This document shows positions 55,638 to 64,000 of a DNA stretch of 64,000 bases, one piece after another. The position numbers were made by a program, and so were the translations under genes. The stretch covers positions 37,192 to 101,191 of the forward strand of contig NZ_FOMZ01000018.1 of NCBI RefSeq assembly GCF_900112765.1, in the 5' to 3' direction. How positions within the stretch are numbered: position 1 is the first letter of the stretch; each line of letters opens with the position of its first letter. The stretch is from Actinopolyspora alba. Its GTDB lineage: Bacteria; Actinomycetota; Actinomycetes; Mycobacteriales; Pseudonocardiaceae. Under the pieces are notes generated by a model that saw nothing but the letters and a program-made list of their open reading frames with translations, ran no database searches and was not told the origin of the DNA.

Positions 55638-56764
55638 AACTGTCCCTCCTCGGTGGCGCGGGTTCCGAGGACCGGCCGCTCGTGGACCTCGAGGGTCGTC
55701 ACCGCCGGGCTCGCCCGCAGGGCGTCGAACACGGCGGAGGAGTCGAGAGCCGTGGCCGCGAAGTGGATTCCGGGACCGATCCGCTCGTCCAACACGCCGA
55801 GCGCGGCCAGCGCGCTCGCCAGTCCGGTGAGGGCGTAGGTGTCGTGAGCGCGCAGCACCAGGCAGCGTGTCGCGGGTTCGCCCAGGTGGTCGCCGGTGAC
55901 CTCGAACAGCATGATCTGGAAGGGGCTCTTGCCGAACAGGTCCAGCGCGGCCGCCCGCGTCAGTTCGTCGGCCGCCCCGGTCAGATCCGACTCACCGCGT
56001 ATGGCGCCCTGGAGCCTGCTCAGGCAGGTCATCATGTGCGCCCCGCCCTCGAAGACGTTGAACCAGTCCACATCGGACAGCTTTAGTTCCCGGGCGATCT
56101 CCTCGGACTCGAAACTCAGGTACGGATACGCGTCGAGCCTGCGTCCGGCGTACGGAAGCTCGATGTCGGTGCGCGGCTCCAGCGCGCGTTCCACCCGGAC
56201 ACCGTTCCGGATGGCGGCCTGGGACTCGCCGTACGAACCGCCCAGGCTGAGCAGGTAGTCCGCCGCTCCCGCCGGAGTCAACCGGTCCATCGTCCCGACG
56301 TAAGCGGTGAGCGCTCGCGGATCGGACATCGGGCGCGCCAGGTGCCGGGGCAGCAGGCCGGTGAGCCCCGGCTGCATCCCCGCCGTGAGCACCGCGGTGC
56401 CGGTGAACGACCCCGGCCGACGCAGGGCGTCGCAGACCGGCTCGTCCCCGCCCGGATCCACGTAGTCGGCACCGGCCGCCATCGCGGCCCAAGCCACCCG
56501 GTCCAGCACCTGGTACGACGGTCCGGCGCAGTTGAGGACCAGCCGAGCGCCTCGACAGAAGTCGGCGAGCGATCGGCCGTCCCGCAGATCGACCCGCTGA
56601 GACTCGCCCCCGATGCCGAGTTCGTCGAGCAGCGCATCGGCCCGCGCCTCGTCACGCCCTCCGACCCTCGCCGTCACGTCGGGTCTACGCTCGGCGATCG
56701 CCTCCAGCGCGGCGGCCCCGACGGCCCCGTAGCCGCCGAGCACCGCGATATCGACGTCTGTCAC
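55634..56764 (-). CDS. Saccharopine dehydrogenase-like NAD(P)-binding protein
   Basis: A 376-residue oxidoreductase with a Rossmann start (DIAVLGGYGAVGAAALEAIAERR) and the saccharopine-dehydrogenase pattern RLVLNCAGPSYQVLDRVAWAAMAAGADYVDPGGDE, then TAGMQPGLTGLLPRHLA. Start is GTG 56764, overlapping the NRPS 1 stop by 4 bases; its own end overlaps the imide reductase start. It is therefore made together with the NRPS. The reaction is unknown; it may reduce an imine or another carrier-bound group. It is not part of the classical pyochelin set. Confidence 0.85.
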   Translation of the reverse strand: MTDVDIAVLGGYGAVGAAALEAIAERRPDVTARVGGRDEARADALLDELGIGGESQRVDLRDGRSLADFCRGARLVLNCAGPSYQVLDRVAWAAMAAGADYVDPGGDEPVCDALRRPGSFTGTAVLTAGMQPGLTGLLPRHLARPMSDPRALTAYVGTMDRLTPAGAADYLLSLGGSYGESQAAIRNGVRVERALEPRTDIELPYAGRRLDAYPYLSFESEEIARELKLSDVDWFNVFEGGAHMMTCLSRLQGAIRGESDLTGAADELTRAAALDLFGKSPFQIMLFEVTGDHLGEPATRCLVLRAHDTYALTGLASALAALGVLDERIGPGIHFAATALDSSAVFDALRASPAVTTLEVHERPVLGTRATEEGQL

Positions 56765-59700
56765 CGCTCCTCCTCCGGGAGATCGATGTGATCACTGGTG
56801 AGTCGCTCGGTGCAGTTGAAGTGGCTGCCGGAGACCAGCTCCACGTCGAGACGCCCGACGCAGATGCTCTCCCAGTAGGCCCGCATGTCGGTGGCCATCG
56901 TCGGCCAGACGGGCGTTTCCTCGCTGTGCACCAGGAGGCGGACGTCACCGGTGTAGACGTCCGGTGTGTACGAGGCCGCGGCGTTGAACAGCGCCAGTGT
57001 GCCGCGCAGCGCGGCGCCGATGTCCTCGGCCGGCCACCCGAGGTGATCGGCGATCGCCTCGACCCGGTCGTCGCGTGTCCGCGAATCGAGATCGGCCGCC
57101 ACCTCGGCCACCGCCCGCAGCTCCGCGTCCCGATGGTCGACGAGTCCCGCCATCGCGCCGGGCGGAATGTCGCCCGCGGGCACCAGCTCCCCCAGGACAC
57201 GGCCCAACCCGGCCTCGTCCGGGTAGCCGAGTTTGGCGGGGTCGGTGCCGGTCCCCAGGAGGAACATCGCCTCGTAGACCGTCTCGTCGCGGATCACGGC
57301 AGGCAGCGGATAACTGCTCACCAGCGTCAGCCCGCAGACCGGGATGCCCAGTTCGGTCAGCTGTTGAGCCGTCGTGAGCGCCAGCAGACCGCCGCCCCGC
57401 ACCCCGACGAGGTGGAACGGCCCGGGGCTGAGCGTGCGGATCTGCCGCACCACCTCGTGGGCCAGGTCCTCGATGGCCAGCTGCTCCCCGGCGGCGAGCA
57501 TGGGGACCTGCACGACGGGATCGCGCTCGCCCAGCTCCGCTCCTATTCGGACGGCGTCCTCCCCGAATCCGTCGTTGAACAGCACGTGCACCGGGTTGCC
57601 GATCGCCTCGGCGGCCCCGGTGAGGGCGTAGTCCGACCCCGCGTTCGTCTCGGTCTTGTCCGCTTGCTCGTCGTCGAGGAACATCGCGACCTCCTGTACT
57701 GACGCTCCGTTGAGCAGCTCTCTGAGCAGCTCGTCGAAGAGGACTGCGGTGGCCTCGGGAACGTTCTCGCGAAGTTGGGTGACCACCTGCGCGGCCAGCA
57801 GCGAGTCGCCCCCGAGGGAGTAGAAGTTCGTGTCGAGGCTGACGTCGTTCTTGCCCAGCACCTCGGCGTAGATGCGGGCGGTGGTTCGTTTGAGCTCGCT
57901 GGCTTCCTGCTCCTCGTCCTCCCGGGACTGATCGGAATCGGGATCCCGCTCCTCGGCCCACTCCGCGAGCGTGGCCCGGTCGATCTTGTAGTTGTCCGTC
58001 AGCGGCAGCGAGTCGAGCACGTGGAAGCGGGAGGGAATCATCTCCGCCGGAAGCCGCGTACCGAGCCGCTGCGCCAGCTCCTCGGTGTCGATCGCCACGC
58101 GGTCCCGCTTGAACCGTGCGGCGAAGACGTGCATGCCGATGTCGGCCAGTTCGTCGGACTCGTCCGGCAGGCAGTACACGATGTCCGCATCCGCCTCGGT
58201 GAGGAGCTCGTGCCACTGCCCGTGGGCGATGAAGGTCTGGTCCCGGCCTTGCCGCACGTCCCGGAAGTCGCCCGCGGTGGCGTCGAACAGGAACTCCATC
58301 GAGGTCAGAACCTGATAGTTGTCGCGCGTGGTCTCGATGAACACCAGCCACCCGCCGGGGGCCAGCGCCTCTCGCATTCGCCGCAGTGCCTCGCGGGCGT
58401 CCTTGGCGTAATGCATGACGTTGCCGCACAGGATCACGTCGATCGAGTTGGGGCGCACCCCCTGATCGCGGAACGGCTCGTTGAAGTCGAACAGCGCGTA
58501 GTCGACCCAGGGGTAATCGCCGAACCGGTCGGCGGCCTTGTTGAGGAAGAACCGTGAGACGTCGGTGAACGAGTAGCGCACGTTCTCGCCGTCCAGCGCG
58601 GGTATGGTGTCCGCGCTGGTGCCGCCGACCCCGGCCCCGACCTCCAGGACCCGCAGCGGTGCGCGTCCGTCGTTGCCGCGGGCGACACCTCGCACCGTGC
58701 TGGTGGCCAGGCGGTTGAGGTAGCGCGAGAGGAACCCCTCCATGTAGGCCGCTTCCTGGATGCTCAGGTCCCCTTCCGGGAAGAGCAGTCGCAGCGGGTC
58801 CCGCTCGTCACGCACGAGTTCGGGCAAGTGCTCGGAGGCGGTCCTGAAGTACTCCACCAGCTCGGGGCGGTCGTGGGCCTCGGGCATCAGCCGGTCCACT
58901 TCCGCCCAGGCCCGCGCCACGTCGTCGGGCTCGATCAGTCGTGGACACTCGTAGCCGTCGTCGTGCGCGAGCAGGTAGCCGTTCTCGACGCAGACGGTCA
59001 GCCAGCGTCGCACCAGACGTTCGTGCTTCGGGGCGACACGGGCGGTGCGCATGATCTCCGTCGTGGTGTGCCGTGCTTCGGTCGTGGGCCACAGCCCCGA
59101 TCGGCGCAGCACGTCGATCATGCGGCGGAGAGCCGCGTCGTCGAGCACGGCGGCGAACTCGACCACCCTGGAAACGTCCACGTCCCGCCGGATCTCGTCG
59201 CCCGCCGCGATCACTTCCTCGACGATGTCGGCGTCGGCGGACCGGTCCCGGTCGTCGGTGCTCGCGGTCTCGACGAACGCGACCAGCCTGCGATCGTTGC
59301 GCTCGCCCCGCGTCGTGACGGCGACGGACTCGACCTCGGGGTCGGCGGCCAGCGCGGACTCGACTTCGGCCAGTTCCACCCGGTGGCCGCGGATCTTGAC
59401 CTGGCGGTCGTCACGACCGATGAACTCGATGTTGCCGTCCGGCAGGTACCGGCCCACGTCGCCGGTGCGGTAGGCCCGCTCGCCCGAGGGCAACCGGATG
59501 AAGGACGACGCGGTCTTGTCCGGGTCGCCGAGGTATCCCTCGGCCAGGCCCGCACCGGCGATGTACAGATCGCCGATGACGAGATCGGGGCGTGCCCGCA
59601 GCTCGCCGTCGAGCACGTGGAAGCGCTGGTTCTCCAGCGGTGTGCCGTAGGGAATGCTGGGCCACGTGGGATCGACCCGCTCTATCGGGTGGACGATCGA

Positions 59701-62157
59701 CCAGATCGCGGCCTCGGTGGCACCGCCGAGGCCGGCCAGCTCGATCGACGGGATGCGCGCCCGGATCGCGTCGGGCAGGGACAACGGAATCCAGTCGCCC
59801 GACATCATTCCGAGCCGCACGCTGCCGCAGTCGGCGTCCGCCCCGCGGAGGTACTCCTCCAGCAGCGTCATCTGGGCGGGCACGGTGTTGAGCACGGTCA
59901 CCCCGTGCTCGCGGATGAGCTCCGCCCAGTGGGAGGGATCCGCGTGTCCGGACGGTTCCGGCAGGACCAGGGTTCCGCCGCGGCCCAGCACACCGAAGAT
60001 GTCGAACACCGACAGATCGAAGGCCAGACTGGACAACCCGAGCACGACGTCGCCCGAGGTGACGGCGAAGCGGCGGCACACGTCGTCCAGCGTGTTGACG
60101 GCGGCCTGGTGGCTGATCTCGACTCCCTTCGGGGAGCCGGTGGAGCCGGACGTGAAGATGACGTAGGCGGAGTCCGTCGGTGAGACCCGCGGCCGTGCCG
60201 GTGGTTCGGTGGCCTCTTCCAGGACGTCGACGTCGATGCGGCGGCACCCCTTCGGCGCGGCGGCCGTGCTCTCCGAGTGGCTGAGAACCACCTCGATCCC
60301 CGCACCGCTCAGGATCTGATGCCGCCGGCTCTCCGGCTGGCCGGCCTCGACCGGCACGTACGTCCCACCGAACAGCAGGACTCCGACGGCGGCGGCTACC
60401 TGGTGCGCGCCCTTGTCCATGACGATGCCGATGCGGTCGCCCCGCTCCCGGCCCGCCGAGCGGAGCGCGTTCGCCACCGCCGCTGCCCGTGCCAACAGCT
60501 CCCGGTAGCTGATGCTCGCCCCGTCGTCCACGACCGCCACCTCGTCGGGACCGTCCAGCGCCCGGTCGACGAGGGAATCGACCAGCGTCTCCCCGCTCAG
60601 CGGCCGTCCGGTGTCGTTGACCTCGGCCCTGCGTGCGAGCTGAGCGGCGGGTAGCTCCACCGGGTCGCCGAACCAGGAGGACTCGTCGTCGGCGAGTCGG
60701 TGCAGGAGGGCCTCGAAAGTCGCGAACATGTCGTCCAGCACCGCTGGGGGAATCACGTTGTCGCGCGAGTCCCAGTTGATCCGAAGCGCACCTCCCGCTT
60801 CCATCGCCTGGCAGTCGAGCCAGACCTGCGGGGTCTGGCTGATGCCGTTCTCGATCGGTGTGCGCATCGGACCGTTCGGTTCCTCGGTGTCGGACAGCCC
60901 GATGGCGCTGGTGAACACCACGGGCATCAGACCGCCCTGCTGCCCGCGTCTGCGGCTCAGCTCGCGCAGCACCTCCACCCCGGAGAAGAGGCGGTGGTCC
61001 AGGTCCTCGAAGAGTTGCTCGTTGAGTGCCTTGGCGCGGTCCACGAAGTCGTCGGCCGCGGTGGTGTCGACGGCGAGCAGATCCACGGAGGTGAAGTCAC
61101 CCACGAGACTGGTGACGTCCGGGTGCAGTGGCAGCCTGCTCAGCACCGTGATGTCGAGCGTGAATCGCGGATGACGGCTCCACCGGCCGAGCACCTCCGC
61201 GTAGGCGGCCATGACCACGTTGGACGCGGAAAGGTTGTGGTTTCCGGCGCGTCGTTTCAGGCTCGCCCAGGTGTCCGCGTCCAGCCGAAGCTCCCGTCGG
61301 GTGAACCGGCTCGGGCCGTACCGGCTGGGTTCGGAGACCAACGGCAGCTCCGGGGCAGCCGGAAGGGTGTCGAGGCGTTCCAGCCAGTACTCGCGGTCGC
61401 GCTCGTAGGCGGGGCCCTGCCGCACTTGCCGCTCGGCCCGCAAGTAGTCGCGGAAGCTGATGCTCGGAGTCGGCGGCTTCGCGTCGGGATCCTCGTAGAA
61501 CGCGCCGAACTCGTCGAGCAGCTGGTAGATGCTGACGTAGTCGGCTATCAGAAAGTCGATGGAGAAGTGCAGCACGGCGCGGTCGGCGAGCTCGGTGACC
61601 GCGATGCTGTACAGCGGGCACTCGGTGACCTCCTTCGACTCGTGTGAGAGCCGGTTCCGGGTCTCGGCGACCCGTGCCTCGCCCTCGGCCGACGCGAGCT
61701 CGCGCGCATCGGTCCAGTCGATCGTCGGCTCCGGTGGTTCCGGGAGGACGCGCTGGAACCCGTCGTAGTCGAGGACGGTGCGCAGCATGTCGTGCCGGTC
61801 GACGACGTTGGACCAGGCCCGCTGGAGTCGGTCGCGGTCGAGTGCGTCGAACATCAGCTCGCCGTAGGCGTGGCACGGCACCGAGCCGTACTCGAAAACA
61901 CCGCGCCTGCCGAGCAGGTAAGCGGACTGCACGTCGGTCAGCGGGAACGGCTCGAAGCGTTCCTCTGGTCGCGAGTCGACCACCCGGGTGTCGCGTTCGC
62001 GCAGCGCGTGGATCACCTCGTCGCGCTTGTTGGCGATCAGGTCGCGACGCTCCGGCGTCATCACCCCTTCCGGGCCGCGGAAGCGGACCTTTCCGTCGTC
62101 TTCCCACAGGTGGAGGCCGGCTCGTTCCAGCTCGGCGATGATGTCGCTAGCGGTCAC
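56761..62157 (-). CDS. NRPS 1: TubC docking-Cy-A(Cys)-[MT]-PCP-TE
   Basis: A 1798-residue synthetase of PchF-like plan. Order: a TubC-type docking domain (1-55); a heterocyclisation domain (~70-480) with DFLIADYVS near 201, the DxxxxDxxS motif; an adenylation domain (~520-1000, TSGSTGSPKG near 667) with specificity residues reading D-L-F-N-M-S-L-I-W, close to the Cys code; a methyltransferase-like domain inserted after A8 (LEVGAGVGG near 1168); the A10 motif as NYKIDR; a carrier domain with LGGDSLLA near 1450; and a thioesterase-like domain. There the nucleophile motif is GVRGGG, with Arg replacing Ser, while GSHFN remains. The inserted domain may N-methylate or epimerise. Start is GTG 62157 in a GTGA overlap; the frame extends upstream but is noncoding there. 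Confidence 0.93.
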   Translation of the reverse strand: MTASDIIAELERAGLHLWEDDGKVRFRGPEGVMTPERRDLIANKRDEVIHALRERDTRVVDSRPEERFEPFPLTDVQSAYLLGRRGVFEYGSVPCHAYGELMFDALDRDRLQRAWSNVVDRHDMLRTVLDYDGFQRVLPEPPEPTIDWTDARELASAEGEARVAETRNRLSHESKEVTECPLYSIAVTELADRAVLHFSIDFLIADYVSIYQLLDEFGAFYEDPDAKPPTPSISFRDYLRAERQVRQGPAYERDREYWLERLDTLPAAPELPLVSEPSRYGPSRFTRRELRLDADTWASLKRRAGNHNLSASNVVMAAYAEVLGRWSRHPRFTLDITVLSRLPLHPDVTSLVGDFTSVDLLAVDTTAADDFVDRAKALNEQLFEDLDHRLFSGVEVLRELSRRRGQQGGLMPVVFTSAIGLSDTEEPNGPMRTPIENGISQTPQVWLDCQAMEAGGALRINWDSRDNVIPPAVLDDMFATFEALLHRLADDESSWFGDPVELPAAQLARRAEVNDTGRPLSGETLVDSLVDRALDGPDEVAVVDDGASISYRELLARAAAVANALRSAGRERGDRIGIVMDKGAHQVAAAVGVLLFGGTYVPVEAGQPESRRHQILSGAGIEVVLSHSESTAAAPKGCRRIDVDVLEEATEPPARPRVSPTDSAYVIFTSGSTGSPKGVEISHQAAVNTLDDVCRRFAVTSGDVVLGLSSLAFDLSVFDIFGVLGRGGTLVLPEPSGHADPSHWAELIREHGVTVLNTVPAQMTLLEEYLRGADADCGSVRLGMMSGDWIPLSLPDAIRARIPSIELAGLGGATEAAIWSIVHPIERVDPTWPSIPYGTPLENQRFHVLDGELRARPDLVIGDLYIAGAGLAEGYLGDPDKTASSFIRLPSGERAYRTGDVGRYLPDGNIEFIGRDDRQVKIRGHRVELAEVESALAADPEVESVAVTTRGERNDRRLVAFVETASTDDRDRSADADIVEEVIAAGDEIRRDVDVSRVVEFAAVLDDAALRRMIDVLRRSGLWPTTEARHTTTEIMRTARVAPKHERLVRRWLTVCVENGYLLAHDDGYECPRLIEPDDVARAWAEVDRLMPEAHDRPELVEYFRTASEHLPELVRDERDPLRLLFPEGDLSIQEAAYMEGFLSRYLNRLATSTVRGVARGNDGRAPLRVLEVGAGVGGTSADTIPALDGENVRYSFTDVSRFFLNKAADRFGDYPWVDYALFDFNEPFRDQGVRPNSIDVILCGNVMHYAKDAREALRRMREALAPGGWLVFIETTRDNYQVLTSMEFLFDATAGDFRDVRQGRDQTFIAHGQWHELLTEADADIVYCLPDESDELADIGMHVFAARFKRDRVAIDTEELAQRLGTRLPAEMIPSRFHVLDSLPLTDNYKIDRATLAEWAEERDPDSDQSREDEEQEASELKRTTARIYAEVLGKNDVSLDTNFYSLGGDSLLAAQVVTQLRENVPEATAVLFDELLRELLNGASVQEVAMFLDDEQADKTETNAGSDYALTGAAEAIGNPVHVLFNDGFGEDAVRIGAELGERDPVVQVPMLAAGEQLAIEDLAHEVVRQIRTLSPGPFHLVGVRGGGLLALTTAQQLTELGIPVCGLTLVSSYPLPAVIRDETVYEAMFLLGTGTDPAKLGYPDEAGLGRVLGELVPAGDIPPGAMAGLVDHRDAELRAVAEVAADLDSRTRDDRVEAIADHLGWPAEDIGAALRGTLALFNAAASYTPDVYTGDVRLLVHSEETPVWPTMATDMRAYWESICVGRLDVELVSGSHFNCTERLTSDHIDLPEEER

Positions 62158-64000
62158 AGGACACCTTCTTCCAGTCGCACGGGAGCGTCGTGGTCGTCGG
62201 TCACCAGGATCAGCTCGTCGACGAGACCGGCGACCTGGCTGAGCGTGGGATGGTCGAACAGTTGGCGTAGCGTGAGCTCCACGTCGAAACGTCGGAGCAG
62301 GCGTTGTGCGACGCGGGTCGCTGTCAGGCTGTCGCCGCCGAGCTCGAAGAATCCCGCGTCGCGCGATACTTCGGTGACCCCCAGCAGCTCCTGCCAGATC
62401 TCGGCCACGGCCCGTTCCGTCCCGGTTCTCGGGGGCACCGGCTCCCGGCGTGGGGTCTCGGTGATCGCGGGCGATGCGCGGACCAGGGCGGCCCGGTCGA
62501 TCTTGCCGTTGGCGTTGAGCGGCATCGCTTCCAGCACTTGGACGTGTTCCGGGACCATGTAGTCGGGGACGGTTCCGGCCAGCTCGGCGCGCACCTTCTC
62601 CGCGTCGGAGTCCGTACCCGCCACGGCCGCGGCGATGCGCTTGGCGGCTCCGGACTCCTCGACCCACACCGCCGCGTGCGTGATGTCGGGCAGTTCTCGC
62701 AACCGCGTCTCGATTTCGCCGAGTTCGATGCGGTGGCCGCGGATTTTGACTTGGTGGTCGGTGCGGCCGAGGAATTCGAGGGTGCCGTCGGGGTGGTAGC
62801 GGCCTTGGTCGCCGGTGCGGTACCAGCGTTGGTTGTTGGTGGTGATGAAGGAGGTGTTGGTTTTGTGGGGGTCGTTGCGGTAGCCGTGGGCGAGGCCTGC
62901 GCCGCCGATCCAGAGTTCGCCGGGTACCCAGTCGGGGCAGTCGTGGCCGTGGGGGTTGACGACGCGGTAGTGCTGGCCGGGGAGGGGGTGGCCGTAGGGG
63001 ATGGAGACCCAGGTGGGGTCGATGTGGGTGACGTCGTAGACGTTGGACCAGATGGCGGCTTCGGTGGCGCCGCCGAGGGCGGCGAGGTGGGCGTTGGGTG
63101 CGGTGGTGGTGAGGCGGTCTTTGAGGTCGAGGCCGATCCAGTCGCCGGAGGTCATGGCGAGGGTGAGGCTGGGGAGTTGGTGGGTGTCGGTGGTGGTCAG
63201 GAGCATGTCGAGCAGGGTGGGCACGGTGTTCCAGATGGTGATGTGGTGCTGCTGGATGAGGTGTGCCCAGTGGGTGGGTTCGCGGCGGGTGTTTTCGGTG
63301 ATGGTGGTGATGTGTCCGCCGGCGGTGAGGAGGCCGAAGATGTCGTAGACGGAGAGGTCGAAGTCGAGGGCGGAGATGGCGAGGACGTGGTCGTGGGGGC
63401 CGATGGTGTAGCGGTGGTTGATGGCGTCGATGGTGTTGGCGGCGGCGGCGTGGGTGATTTCGACGCCTTTGGGGTCTCCGGTGGAGCCGGAGGTGTAGAT
63501 GATGTAGGCGAGTTCGTGGGGTGAGGGTTGGGCTGGTTGTGGGAGGGGTTCGGCGTGGGTGGCGGTGGTGAGGTCGATGGGTTCGGTGGTGTGGGGCCAG
63601 TCGGGGTCGGGTGTGGTGGTGATGAGGGCGTGGTGGGCGTGTGCGGAGGTGAGGATGCGGTTGCGGCGGTGGGGTGGTTGGTCGATGCCGATGGGGACGT
63701 AGCAGGCGCCGGCGGCGAGGATGCCGAGGACGGCGGTGATTTGGTCGGGTCCTTTGGGGATGGAGACGGCGACGGGGTCGCCGTGGGCGATGCCGCGGCT
63801 GCGTAGGTGTCCGGCGATGGCCAGGGCTTGTTGGGTGAGTTGGTGGTAGGTGAGCGTGTGGTCGTGGCCGTGGACGGCGATGCGGTCGGGGTGGGTGTGT
63901 GCGTGGGTGAAGATCGGTGGGTGCAGTAGTCGTGGTGGGTTTCCGGGTCCGGTGTCGTTGACCCGGGCACGCACCTCCGCCTGCCCCACCGGCAACGGGA
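62154..64000 (-). CDS. NRPS 2, C-terminal part: (Cy?)-A(Cys)-PCP, cut by window end
   Basis: The 3' part of a synthetase gene that starts beyond the window. The visible 615 codons hold the end of a condensation/cyclisation linker (RARVNDTGP), a full adenylation domain (IIYTSGSTGDPKG; specificity residues D-L-Y-N-M-S-L-I-W, a Cys code; GKIDR) and a carrier domain (ELGGDSLTATR). There is no inserted methyltransferase or epimerase after A8, unlike PchE. Codons between about 62,740 and 63,960 are very different from the flanks: the coding strand is G-poor, and the protein is rich in Thr, His, Asn and Pro. It should act before NRPS 1, which it overlaps by GTGA; an aryl carrier domain may lie upstream. 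Confidence 0.9.
   Translation of the reverse strand, partial: PLPVGQAEVRARVNDTGPGNPPRLLHPPIFTHAHTHPDRIAVHGHDHTLTYHQLTQQALAIAGHLRSRGIAHGDPVAVSIPKGPDQITAVLGILAAGACYVPIGIDQPPHRRNRILTSAHAHHALITTTPDPDWPHTTEPIDLTTATHAEPLPQPAQPSPHELAYIIYTSGSTGDPKGVEITHAAAANTIDAINHRYTIGPHDHVLAISALDFDLSVYDIFGLLTAGGHITTITENTRREPTHWAHLIQQHHITIWNTVPTLLDMLLTTTDTHQLPSLTLAMTSGDWIGLDLKDRLTTTAPNAHLAALGGATEAAIWSNVYDVTHIDPTWVSIPYGHPLPGQHYRVVNPHGHDCPDWVPGELWIGGAGLAHGYRNDPHKTNTSFITTNNQRWYRTGDQGRYHPDGTLEFLGRTDHQVKIRGHRIELGEIETRLRELPDITHAAVWVEESGAAKRIAAAVAGTDSDAEKVRAELAGTVPDYMVPEHVQVLEAMPLNANGKIDRAALVRASPAITETPRREPVPPRTGTERAVAEIWQELLGVTEVSRDAGFFELGGDSLTATRVAQRLLRRFDVELTLRQLFDHPTLSQVAGLVDELILVTDDHDAPVRLEEGVL

Noticed and set aside
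62158..62667. Upstream extension of the NRPS 1 frame
   Set aside because: It overlaps the carrier domain of NRPS 2 in another frame and is Arg/Gly-rich nonsense; GTG 62157 in a GTGA overlap, followed by a TubC docking domain, is the start.
37296..64000. Iron-regulator (IdeR/DmdR) boxes in the island
   Set aside because: No sequence close to TTAGGTTAGGCTAACCTAA was seen upstream of island genes.

Overview
The window is about 70% GC with dense, tightly spaced genes, GTG/TTG starts and actinobacterial hallmarks: an HspR/HAIR heat-shock regulon, an XRE-DUF5753/DUF397 pair, DUF1707 and DUF4097 proteins, and an Rv0338c-like iron-sulfur reductase. It most likely comes from a filamentous actinomycete of the Pseudonocardiales type; the genus cannot be fixed from the sequence alone. 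No tRNA, rRNA, CRISPR array or insertion sequence was recognised.

Positions 1-37.4 kb are chromosomal housekeeping and stress genes. In order: the end of a sugar porter; an alpha/beta hydrolase; an XRE-DUF5753/DUF397 regulatory pair; a Uma2 nuclease-like gene; a secreted six-cysteine protein with an unknown partner; a membrane iron-sulfur reductase; SMR efflux with a TetR regulator; hisG; a DUF4097 protein; dnaK-grpE-dnaJ-hspR behind two HAIR operators; a DUF1963 protein and a flavohaemoglobin-like protein; a PPOX-like protein; two MarR regulators, the second driving an MFS exporter with a C-terminal tail of carboxypeptidase-regulatory-like repeats and a YceI protein; an NmrA-like oxidoreductase; clpB behind its own HAIR; a copper/cytochrome-oxidase operon (DUF5134, CtaG, CopA); and a divergent LysR/TDT transporter pair. 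Twelve copies of a short intergenic inverted repeat (GATTTC-TCGC-GAAATC) are scattered here, often in pairs, and always outside genes.

From about 37.5 kb to the end of the window lies an accessory biosynthetic island with none of these repeats. Its core is a minus-strand, translationally coupled operon: NRPS 2 (cut by the window end), NRPS 1, a saccharopine-dehydrogenase-like gene, a thiazolinyl imide reductase and a type II thioesterase. Both adenylation domains carry cysteine-type signatures, NRPS 1 has a heterocyclisation domain, and a salicylate-type AMP ligase is present, which points to a salicyl-capped thiazoline/thiazolidine of the pyochelin/thiazostatin type. Around the core are a fatty-acyl-AMP-ligase-like enzyme with its own carrier protein and hydrolase, two divergent P450s, a flavin monooxygenase, a BBE-like flavin oxidase, an O-methyltransferase, two VOC proteins, an MFS exporter and an atypical winged-helix regulator. 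No iron-uptake genes or salicylate synthase are visible. The NRPS 1 terminal thioesterase lacks its serine nucleophile, and the NRPS 2 adenylation domain has a base composition unlike its surroundings, as if recently replaced. The product is therefore probably not plain pyochelin.
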